Positions 1 to 7,451 of a DNA stretch of 11,351 bases are shown piece by piece. The first letter of the stretch is position 1. Each line of letters starts with the position of its first letter. Origin of the DNA: Podochytrium sp. JEL0797 (lineage: Eukaryota; Chytridiomycota; Chytridiomycetes; Chytridiales; Chytriomycetaceae); NCBI GenBank assembly GCA_027596195.1, contig JADGJG010000886.1, positions 1 to 11,351 of the forward strand, in the 5' to 3' direction. The notes below the pieces were generated by a model that worked only from the letters and a program-made list of their open reading frames with translations, had not been told where the DNA came from and did not search any database. The translations under genes and the position numbers were made by a program.

Positions 1-25
1 TTCTATATTCAATCACATATATATA

Positions 26-31
26 TTTATT
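26..31 (-). terminator. Candidate poly(A) signal (AATAAA) of the gene ending at 130
   Basis: The minus strand reads AATAAA about 100 nt past the stop codon, in AT-rich DNA. The position suits a 3'-end signal, but AATAAA is common by chance in AT-rich sequence. Confidence 0.4.
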
Positions 32-129
32 TTTGTACCCTAGTGATATAGAATTGTATAAATCACAACATGGAACAACAAAGGTTCCGAATCTACGAAG
101 TTCATAAAACTCTTCGAAAGAATCTAAGC

Positions 130-1369
130 TTACCACCACTGGGTGATGTAGGCAGACACAGCAAGGCTTCCTCCACACTTCTCCTCGCTGTTGCCAGGGC
201 AAGCAACGTCACAGCTGTTGGAAGCAGTTGGGAAGTGCTCAAACCTGTTGTCGGCCCAGCACTCTGTACCCCACTCGAGTCCAAACAATGCGTACCCATC
301 CGCCTTGGCCATTTCCGCGCACTTTTCAACCGTCATATTGTCGTCCGTGGCGAGCAAGTTCTTCATGAGTCGAGCGTCGGTGTTAGACTTGGAATCCTCG
401 TAACATCCGGCAAGCAAGTACTTTTGGGCAGAGTAGACGTTGATGGCAAGGGATCCACCGCAAATCTCAGACGAGTCTCCGGCACAGGCAATGTTGCACT
501 TGGCACTGAACACGGGGTTGTGGGAGTACTCGAAGGCAGCCCAGCATTCGGTTCCGTATTCGACACCAAAGAAGGGGTACCCGGCATCCGTGGCGAGCTG
601 TCCACACTTTTGGAGAGTCATATCCTGCGCGTCGCCGAGCTTGTTGGGGAGGAGACGCGATCCAAAGGGAGCCTTGGCATCTTCGAAACAAGCGGCAGCA
701 GTCCATCCTTGGAACGCGGCACTGGCAACGTGAGGGACGGCAGCTTGAGTAGTTTGGACGACAGCAGCGAATTCGGGGACTTCTTGGACAACTGGAGTTG
801 GCTTGACAACCGGGGCGGGCTTCTCGACAACGGGAGCAGGCTTCTCAACAACGGGAGCTGGCTTCTCGATGACAGGGGCCGGCTTCGGGACTTCGGGGGC
901 AGCTTCTTCAGCACCAGAGCAGTCAGCCCACTCCCACTGGACTCCGTATTTGACTCCCGGTCCGAGGGAACCGACCACGTCAATAAAGGCCTGGTTAGAG
1001 AGGTCGAGGTCCTCGGGGTGGGCATCGGCACGCATCATAACATCAACGACAGTGACGAGGGTAGAACCACCGTTCACAACATTCTGGAGGCGAATGCATC
1101 GGCCGCAAGTTCCGGACGCGACGATGGAAGACTGGTCCGAAAGAGATTTGAAGGAAACAGCGGCAAAGAGGGTGTTGCTGGCAGGTGGCTAAACAAGTTG
1201 TGATTTGTCAGTTTTGAATGTTGTTTCGGACATTTCCCAGTTGACTTACGTGAGATTTTCCACAAGCAGTCGTGATGGTGTTCCAGGTGGGGTCGTAGTA
1301 AGTGATTTCTCCACTGGCAGCCATGACGGAAGCGGCAGAAGCGAGGGTGAGTAGTGTGGCGACGAACAT
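130..1369 (-). CDS. Secreted expansin-like (DPBB) protein with two WSC domains
   Basis: Two exons: 1369..1250 (40 codons) and 1188..130, giving 392 residues. The 61-nt intron (1249..1189) is phase 0, starts GTAAGT, has a CTGAC branch-like site and ends TTTAG. Residues 1-17 form a hydrophobic signal peptide ending VMA. Residues ~19-130 match the RlpA-like double-psi beta-barrel of fungal expansin-like proteins: GEITYY, TACGKS, CGRC (69-72), DLDLS (100-104), VQWEWADC (123-130). In bacterial expansins the Asp of an LDLS motif is needed for activity; I infer D102 is its equivalent. Residues 142-168 are a KPAPVVE-repeat linker. WSC domains lie at ~201-293 and ~297-388, with CxxD-type starts, MT...KC, ECW and a closing CGGSL. 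WSC domains bind wall glycans, so the protein probably sits in the wall. Each WSC has six cysteines, not eight. It is a tandem paralogue of the gene at 2587-3935. Family and exon structure are well supported; the substrate is unknown. Confidence 0.9.
805..885 (-). repeat. KPAPVVE tandem repeat in the linker of gene 1
   Basis: Four near-identical 7-residue units, KPAPV(V/I)E with the last one losing E, encoded by 21-nt repeats at residues 142-168. They form a charged, proline-rich stalk between the DPBB and the first WSC domain. The sister gene has an unrelated linker in the same place. Confidence 0.85.
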
Positions 1370-1419
1370 TTCTAAATTTATGTGTATATAATGGTGGTGG
1401 CTGACAGCTCTTGCCGCTC

Positions 1420-1427
1420 CTTTTATA
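1420..1427 (-). promoter_or_regulatory. TATA box of gene 1
   Basis: The minus strand reads TATAAAAG (followed by G), 51-58 nt before the ATG at 1369. It is the best TATA-like match upstream of this gene. Confidence 0.6.
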
Positions 1428-1718
1428 TCACTTCCTTGAATTTTGGTGGCTGAAGTGGGTGCACTAGAGTTGATCTTGATGATTCACGATGAACGCCATT
1501 CGATTGTGGCTTGTGCGGAAATGGAATTTTCCGATTACTAATTTCAAGCAATTTTATGTTGGTTTTGGATGGGGGGAGGGAGGACTTGGGACGGCCTTGC
1601 TCGCAACCTCTACTACACATTTGCTTTCAGATAGATGATTGACGACGAGCTCATTGTTAAAGACGAAACGATGCTGACCCCCAAAACACCCAGGCACAAC
1701 AAACAAGAATCGAAAAAA

Positions 1719-1933
1719 TTTCATTTTTCGTCCAGTTGGTGGCGGATGTGATCTCGGGGGATGGAATTTGAAGTGTATAACTTTGCGTCACTATAGTAAT
1801 TGATTTTAAGCTTTGCATTATTATAAATATTGGTGGCGGATGCCATCTCTCCATTGAGGTGTTCCTTTGCGTCGCAAGGGAATTGGTTTCAATCCTTGTG
1901 ATTTGGAAGGAGAGAAGAAAATTGGTTTGATAT
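1719..1933. repeat. Intergenic direct repeat, copy A
   Basis: Copy A carries two sub-modules. Each begins TTGGTGGCGGAT (1736 and 1830) and reaches TTTGCGTC (1782-1789 and 1866-1873) some 35-45 nt later. The first continues with AGTAATTGATTTTAAG, the second with GAATTGGTTTCAATCC. Both tails recur in copy B in the same order. No terminal inverted repeats or coding capacity are seen. Confidence 0.8.
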
Positions 1934-2039
1934 TAAAAGTCGAGGTGAAACTTCGCGCCGCGTGGGACTTTGAGAAGGGCAGAGAAAGAGCAAAGGCAAC
2001 CAATACGGAAATCACCCAGTTAAAGAAGACCCGCGAAAG

Positions 2040-2354
2040 ATTCATTTTCATGAAAATGGTGGCGGATGGTATCTCGGGGGGATGGAATTTATAGTGTAAC
2101 TTTGCGTCACTAAAGTAATAGATTTTAAGTGATAAAGGGTTAAAATTTTATAAATGCTCTCTTTTAGTTTCGACGAACAACCGCGAGAACATCCAGGCGT
2201 TGGTGGCGGATAACATCGCAGGATAAATATGCATTGAGGAGTCACTTTGCGTCGCAACTGAGGGGAATTGATTTCAATCCTTGTGATTGAAAGGGAGAAA
2301 AGGAAAGGCACTCGCAGCGATACCCCCTCGTGTTGGATAAATATCGGTTTGATA
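2040..2354. repeat. Intergenic direct repeat, copy B
   Basis: Copy B has the same order as copy A: TGGTGGCGGAT at 2057, TTTGCGTC at 2101-2108, AGTAATAGATTTTAAG, then a second TTGGTGGCGGAT at 2200, TTTGCGTC at 2246-2253 and GAATTGATTTCAATCC. It is longer than copy A mainly through an extra ~45 nt before the second sub-module and about 40 nt near its end. Confidence 0.8.
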
Positions 2355-2501
2355 AGAAAAGGACGAACAACAACAATCATGACATTTGGGTTACATTTGG
2401 GTATATACAAGACCTGCAAAATTTCATTCTCCATTACATTTATACTGTTCAAAAGTGAGAGGGAACATTTAGCTAAGTTCAAAATTATGAGCACAAACTA
2501 A

Positions 2502-2507
2502 TTTATT
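2502..2507 (-). terminator. Candidate poly(A) signal (AATAAA) of the gene ending at 2587
   Basis: The minus strand reads AATAAA about 80 nt past the stop codon, within a T/A-rich stretch. Distance and context suit a 3'-end signal. Confidence 0.45.
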
Positions 2508-2586
2508 TTTTAAGAAACGAAAGAAATAGAGTGGAAAAGATTATTTCCGAAAATAGGAATTACAAAGAGCGGGAGACGAAACAACT

Positions 2587-3935
2587 CTAATTAATGTTGT
2601 CGTTCTGGTAAACATTGAGAGCCCAACCAGCTCCACACTTCTCGGTAGCGTTGCCCGAGCATGGCATGTCGCATCTGTCGCTGTGGACCGGGAAAGAAAC
2701 GAACCCTTCATTGCCCCAGCACTCCACCCCGTATTGAAGCCCAAACAAGTGGAATCCAGCGGCCGCTGACAAACGCGCACACTTCTCCACAGTCATGTCC
2801 TCCGACGCCTCAAGACGGTTCTCCAACAACCGCGGCGTGGACTCCTCGAAACATCCCAAGTCCGTGTACGAGAAGGTCTCGTAGACGGAAAGCGCGAGGG
2901 ATCCTCCACAAATCTCAGTCGAGTTTCCGGTACACTCCATCGTGCAAGCCGTGCTGTTAAGGTTCGCCGGAATGTACTCGAACGCGTTGCCGACCCAACA
3001 CTCTTGGCTCCATTCGACTCCAAACATAGTGTAATTGGCTTCCGCGGCGTATTGGGCACAGTTTTCGACAGTCATGTTGTTGTGGTCTTGGATTTTGACG
3101 GGCAGAACGCGGTTTCCGAAAGGCCATTTGCTGTCTTCGACGCAGCCTGTGTAGTTCCAACCGGGGATGAGGACGGAGGTCAATGGGGCAGCTGGGGTGG
3201 GAGTTGGCGCAACCACAGAGGAAGAGGTGGTTGGAGCGACCCACTCGGAGGAGGCGGTGGTGGTTGGGGCAACCCACTCGGAGGAGGCGGTGGTAGTTGG
3301 GGCGACCCACTCGGAAGAGGTAGTGGTTGGCTCAACCCAAGCTGGAGTCGTGGAAGCGGTAGTGACCGGGGCAATCCACTCGGAAGATGTAGTAGTTGGC
3401 GCAACCCAAGCTGGAGTCGTGGATTTGGTGGTGGGCTTGGGTGGAGGTGGAGGTGGCTTCACCGGAGCACCACCGCCATTGCAGTCCACAAAGTCCCATT
3501 GGAGGCCACGGACAACACCGGCATCAAGGCTACCTTCGAGGTCAATAAAAGACTGGTTGGAGAGGTCCAAATCGTCCGGGTGCGCGTCGTGTCTCATCAT
3601 CACGTCGACGACGGTCGCGAAGGTTGAAGTACCGCGGTTCACGTCGTGAATTCTCACGCATCTTCCACAATCACCGGAGGCAAGGATAGAAGACTGGTCA
3701 CTTAACGAGAAAACGGAAAGGGCAACGAAGCGGGTGTCGTCTTGAGGAGGCTTATGGATAGAGCGGAAACAAAATTAGTTTTTAGATTCACGCGCAGTGA
3801 GGAAGAAAAACTCACGTAAGATTTGCCACACGCAGTCACAATGTTGTGCCAGTTGGGAGCAAAGTAAGTGATCATGGCAGTCTTGGCCAAGGCTTCGGAA
3901 GCAGCAAGGGTGATGAGGAGACTCTTGAACAACAT
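2587..3935 (-). CDS. Secreted expansin-like (DPBB) protein with two WSC domains, paralogue of gene 1
   Basis: Two exons: 3935..3816 (40 codons) and 3750..2587, giving 427 residues. The 65-nt phase-0 intron (3815..3751) starts GTGAGT, has an ACTAAT branch-like site and ends ATAAG. It sits at the same codon as in gene 1, and both second exons begin Pro-Pro. Residues 1-17 are a signal peptide ending ALA. Residues ~20-130 are the DPBB domain: MITYF, TACGKS, CGRC (69-72), DLDLS (100-104), LQWDFVDC (123-130). Residues ~136-232 are a long Pro/Thr/Ser linker with six regularly placed Trp. WSC domains lie at ~238-331 and ~336-421; each has six cysteines. The protein is probably extracellular and wall-bound. 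Whether it loosens polysaccharide or only binds it cannot be told from sequence. Confidence 0.9.
3220..3417 (-). repeat. Trp-containing SSEWVAPTTTA linker repeat in gene 2
   Basis: Residues ~152-217 repeat (S/T)xxWVAPTTT. Trp falls at 155, 165, 178, 188, 199 and 210, a spacing of 10-13. Two adjacent 33-nt units at about 3240-3305 are almost identical, pointing to recent slippage or unequal exchange. Confidence 0.85.
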
Positions 3936-5412
3936 CTTTTGGAATGGAGTTGGTGAACTGAGGAGTGAGTGTGGGAGAGGAAGGTGGGAGGATTCGCCGC
4001 CTTTCGCTTTTATGCTCTAAATGGTGGCTGAAACCCGTGTTTTCCACGCACGGTTCAACATTGGCCGACTCAAGATGCAGGGGTCAACTTCTGTGGGGTT
4101 CGGACGGGTTGCGGCGGGAGTTGAACCGGATTTGCAATAATGCGAAAACAACAACAAGGAAAATTTCATAAAAAACTTCTAGCGGCCTCGAGTTGGTGGC
4201 TGATCTGGCACGTTGTGTTCTCCTTACGATTAGGATATGCAAAGAACACAGAGAGGTTTTGTAATCTCTGTTGTTTCCATCAATTCCGACTTGCAACTGC
4301 ACATTGCAACAACAATTCACTGCGACTCCGCTGTGCCACTTTAAATCATGACCAATAAAACAAGGTGGCTTTTGTCTTCCCCGTTGCTACCGTCATCAGA
4401 AGGTTGCCTTTGAGTTTTGATCAAAAATCGTTCACATATTTGAGCGATTCGCATACTCTCCCCCTCTGTGGCTGCGGTAAAAAAGGAAAGTCGCACTGAA
4501 CCTCAAAAAAGAGTGCCGCTCTCCTCAGGTTTCTTAATCTCTCAGTGACGGCCCCTCCGCAGATATCCATAAACACTTCAACAGGGACTCTGGTGCCTCG
4601 GTCGGCGGCTTCACAAAAATCCAATTGCGGCATCTTCATACCAAGGGTGAATTCTTCCTTGCTTCATTCCCCCTTTTCTTACAGTAGGGAATTGAGAAGA
4701 AATATAATTACAAATTAAAAGGGTTCTTTGCCGTTCTTTAACATTACCGCCACCAATTTCGAGATACTGCACCAATAACCACGCGAATTAGACTCTTCTC
4801 TCTCGTTCTCTTTCTCTGTCTCTCGATCGGACACAGTTTCTGATTTCATGTGTTCCAAAGTAAGGAAATCCCTTCCCCTAAAATGACGATGAGCACTTCC
4901 CCCCTTCTTTTCTTCCCTTCCCTCACTTCGATTACATACCGCGGAAAAAGGAAAAGGATGGAAAATTGAAAAATGGCAAAGACACAAATGATTTCGACAA
5001 AACGTTTTCCCCCAAAGCAACCACCACGTTCCCCAATTCCTCCTTCTATTCAAAAATCCCAGTCACAAAGTATATACAGAAGAAAAAAAAAGAAAAAGGG
5101 CGGAGCAAAAAACGCTCCACCCCCCATCAAAGAACAACGAAACAACAACAAAAATGCAGGAGAAACATACAAGAAAAGATGGGGTATCACAAGAGGGGGA
5201 AAAGCCGTTGTCGAAAAAGCCAAAAAAAAAAAATCAAAAAAAAGTGGAGGGTGAAAGTTCGAAGTTTAGAGGTGGTGAGGGTGAGAGAGGGATTACAATT
5301 AATGTGTTTGAATGATGGAGTGTAGTAAGGGCAGGCGTGTAAGGTCGGAGGGCGAGGGGAGGGAGTAAAAAAAAACAGAAAACAGGTGTAGAACGAGTCA
5401 ACCCATAGAAGT
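3936..5412. other. Intergenic region between gene 2 and the decapping-activator gene
   Basis: The first ~500 bases form the gene 2 upstream region. They hold the TATA-like box and GGTGGCTGA motifs at 4020 and 4193, with a shorter GGTGGCT at 4363 and an opposite-strand TTGGTGGCGG at 4747-4756. From ~4790 to 5400 the DNA is low-complexity: a CT-rich tract (4793-4830), a pyrimidine tract near 4895-4930, and A-rich runs near 5080-5100 and 5220-5242. The last ~600 bases probably include the 3' UTR of the gene ending at 5413, but no AATAAA was found on that strand. No confident gene is present. Confidence 0.6.
4007..4014 (-). promoter_or_regulatory. TATA-like box of gene 2
   Basis: The minus strand reads CATAAAAG 72-79 nt before the ATG at 3935. 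It matches the gene 1 TATA box (TATAAAAG) except for the first base. A copy of the GGTGGCTGA motif lies directly beyond it at 4020-4030. Confidence 0.45.
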
Positions 5413-5698
5413 CTACTGGTTGATCTTCAACAGGGTCTTCAGATTCTGACTCATGGCTCCCAAATGCGGCTCTCCTGCTCCAACCACCGGTCCCATCGTC
5501 GACGGCGACACACTCTTGCCCGTCGAAGATGGAGGCGATCCACCATTGCCCGCTGTTCTCTGCATGTGGCCCATCGAAACGGCTCTCTGCATGGGATCAT
5601 GTTGTACAGACGGATACACCACGGACGGTGGCATGGGTCGTTGCTGCATCATCATGAATTGCTGTTGCTGCATCATCATTTGCTGCATCATAAACTGC

Positions 5699-5732
<34 letters not shown>

Positions 5733-6857
5733 GCTGTTGTTGTTGTTGCTGCTGCGGGCCCGGATATCCGCCCACACTTCCGTTGGCAGTCCAACCGCCC
5801 TGAGAAGGAGGAGGCGGAGGAGGATAACTCAAGAACGGATTCTGCATCTGCGCCGCGTTCATCAATCCCATTGGCACCGGGGAATATGCCATTTGAGATG
5901 GCGATGGTCCCGCTTGTTGAAACAACGGAGGAGGTCTCTGCGGCAAAGGGTTTGCAGCCATGAAACGAGGACTATTGTTGGTGTTGCCCAGACCCTGAGA
6001 AGACGAGACTCCACCACCACCACCTCTCCTCGGCGACTCGAAATCGTTGCCGGCCAATGACGCTCCAATACTGTCCATGGAGAAAATGCCGTCATCGGCT
6101 TGCGGTGTGCGGGCGGTGCGTCCGACGGAGCCGGCGGTTGAGAAGCGGGCCGGTTGGGGTTGCGGGGTCGTCATGGAAGCCATGGAAGAGGAGGTAATAG
6201 AAGGAGTGGAATAGCCTCCGAGGGGAGGGTGGGAGACGGGTCTCGAGGACGAGATCGGGGCGCCCACGAAGCCAGACTTCTTGACGGACACGGAGAGCAC
6301 GGCGCCCGGTGGGTTCGAGAGGATCGAGGGAGTGTCGAGCGAGCGAGACATTTGGGCGTGTGTTGGGGTTGGTGTCTGGTGGTGCAGCGAGGAAACGAGG
6401 GGGTGGTGCGGGGGGCTGTTGTTTGACTTGGGGGTCTTGGTGAACTTGGGGATGGGCAGGTTGCTGGCATCAGGGGCATTCTGGAAGGTTGCACCGGCGT
6501 AGAGACGGTCGGGTTGGGAAGTGGCGAGGGAGTTTGGAGTATTTTGAGAAGCAGGTTGTTGTAGTACTAGTTGCTGTTGCTGTGTTGGCGTAGGTTGTTG
6601 TTGCTGTTGCTGGTGTGTTGGTGTGGGATGTTGCTGTTGTTGTTGCCTTGGCGAAGGGTGTTAGAAGGAGAGAGAAACGAACAAAGAAACTGGCAAAACC
6701 TTTTCGGGGTTTTCGTCTTTTTCTCGCCTTGGGCAGCCGGGGCACCAGCGGGTGCAGCGGTCTTGCGCGAAGAAGAAGAACCCGTCGGGCGCTGGCTCCG
6801 CGCACCAGGCGTGGTCGAGGTGGCAGGGCGTTGTTGCCGGTCGTGGTCGTTGGGCAT
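5413..6857 (-). CDS. Edc1/PNRC-type mRNA decapping activator
   Basis: Two exons: 6857..6700 and 6646..5413, giving 463 residues. The 53-nt phase-2 intron (6699..6647) has a CTAAC branch site and ends CCAAG, but its donor, GTTTTG, is weak. The splice joins AG+G as Arg53 and restores the downstream frame exactly. Residues 102-107 are YAGATF and 116-121 are LPIPKF. In Edc1 and human PNRC2 a YAGxxF motif activates Dcp2 and a following LPxPxF motif binds the Dcp1 EVH1 domain; the order and short spacing match. The rest is disordered: Gln-rich at 54-83, Pro/Ser-rich in the middle, a 20-Gln tract at 351-370 with Met/Gln repeats after it, and a C-terminal MSQNLKTLLKINQ helix-like end. Inferred role: cytoplasmic co-activator of Dcp1-Dcp2, possibly in P-bodies. 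A shorter model starting at 6351 would drop both motifs and is unlikely. Confidence 0.82.
5695..5754 (-). repeat. Poly-glutamine tract (20 codons), CAA/CAG microsatellite
   Basis: Twenty consecutive Gln codons, mostly CAA with scattered CAG, in the C-terminal half of the decapping-activator gene. It is followed by FMMQQ/MMMQQQQ repeats. Mixed codons should slow slippage, but length variation is likely. Such tracts are common in P-body proteins. Confidence 0.95.
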
Positions 6858-7213
6858 TTTTCGATTTGGAGGAGGAGAAAAAATATCGGTTACGATTCTT
6901 TGTGAAAATACAAAAAAAAATTAAAAAGAAAAGAATGCGATCTCTTTTTTTGTTTAAGTGCAGGGAAAAATCGTGGAAGTTTGGAGTTTATCGGATTTTC
7001 GAATATCAAGAGGCGGGGGATGTGCATGCGGTGGGGAGGGAAGCGGCGGGCTGAGAGACGAGCGCGTGAGAGAGAAACAGAGAGAGGAAGGGAGGGCGAG
7101 ATAGTTTTTGCGGTGTTTTTTAATCTTTCCAAGATTGTGTCGGCAAATGAGTGGTTGGAGATGGAGTTGGATCGGGGTCAGAAGAAGGATGGCGAGACGA
7201 ACGCGTGAAGGGA

Positions 7214-7235
7214 ATGTCCCAGTGTGGGGGGACAT
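7214..7235. promoter_or_regulatory. Inverted repeat ATGTCC-N10-GGACAT, site 1
   Basis: A perfect 6-bp inverted repeat, extended to 7 bp here (ATGTCCC/GGGACAT), with a total span of 22 bp. A second site of identical span lies 51 bp downstream. The form suits a dimeric DNA-binding protein; no factor is recognised. Confidence 0.4.
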
Positions 7236-7264
7236 GGGAATCCTCATTCGCATGCAACTTTGAG

Positions 7265-7286
7265 ATGTCCAAACTCCACGGGACAT
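7265..7286. promoter_or_regulatory. Inverted repeat ATGTCC-N10-GGACAT, site 2
   Basis: It has the same arms and the same 22-bp span as site 1, with one mismatch at the seventh position of the arm (A opposite G). Its end is 165 bp before the first supported Met codon of the LRR gene. Confidence 0.4.
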
Positions 7287-7451
7287 GGCGAGGCTCGAGT
7301 GGTCAATACAGTACATGACACACAGAGATTGCGCCTTATTTTGGGCGATGAGCCTCGATGCATTTTTGGTTCGCGCGTGACAATCTCCAAACAATACAAA
7401 AAAAGTATCTTGAACGCGTTTTTGACGCCGCAAAATCCCCACGTTCAAGCA

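Larger units (their letters stand above)
1370..2586. other. Intergenic region: gene 1 promoter and repeated modules
   Basis: No convincing gene is seen. The region holds the gene 1 TATA box, TTGGTGGCTGA-type motifs near 1396 and 1443, and two diverged direct repeats (about 1719-1933 and 2040-2354). Short open frames here contain the same peptide pieces twice (for example KSIT.VTQSYT) because they translate the repeat, not because they are genes. The 3' flank of gene 2 occupies the far end. Confidence 0.7.
6858..7451. promoter_or_regulatory. Divergent promoter region between the decapping-activator and LRR genes
   Basis: No gene is supported here; a long minus-strand open frame across it is best read as chance. 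Next to the decapping-activator start the DNA is A/T-rich (6890-6957) with no clear TATA box. A purine-rich tract follows at about 7050-7105. Two inverted repeats, ATGTCC-N10-GGACAT, lie at 7214-7235 and 7265-7286. A first exon of the LRR gene encoding a signal peptide might hide here, but I could not identify one. Confidence 0.55.

Noticed and set aside
70..1203. 377-codon plus-strand open frame opposite gene 1
   Set aside because: It mirrors the gene 1 coding exon; its only internal repetition is the antisense of the KPAPVVE repeat, and no domain is recognisable.
1719..2354. The intergenic repeat read as a CRISPR array or a MITE
   Set aside because: The copies diverge and have unequal spacing, no short uniform repeats or spacers, no terminal inverted repeats and no target-site duplication that I could find.
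1821..2494. Minus-strand frames of 76 and 148 codons in the intergenic region
   Set aside because: They overlap the direct repeats and carry the same peptide fragments as the neighbouring frame at 1657-1854, so they are translations of the repeat.
3004..3649. Plus-strand open frames rich in Gly/Trp or Val/Gly opposite gene 2
   Set aside because: They are antisense readings of the Thr/Ser/Trp linker repeats of the spliced DPBB-WSC gene.
4421..4639. 72-codon minus-strand frame starting MKMPQLDFCEAADRG, with a faint F-box-like VPVEVFMDICGG
   Set aside because: It is short, has no recognised promoter or partner exon, and the F-box resemblance rests on a few residues. It is worth rechecking only if transcripts map here.
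4966..5325. Lys-rich 119- and 93-codon plus-strand frames
   Set aside because: They are low-complexity translations of A-rich DNA; two frames are open at once and neither has any domain.
5453..6060. Cys- or Leu-run plus-strand frames opposite the poly-Gln tract
   Set aside because: The poly-Cys and poly-Leu runs are the antisense of CAA/CAG codons in the decapping-activator gene.
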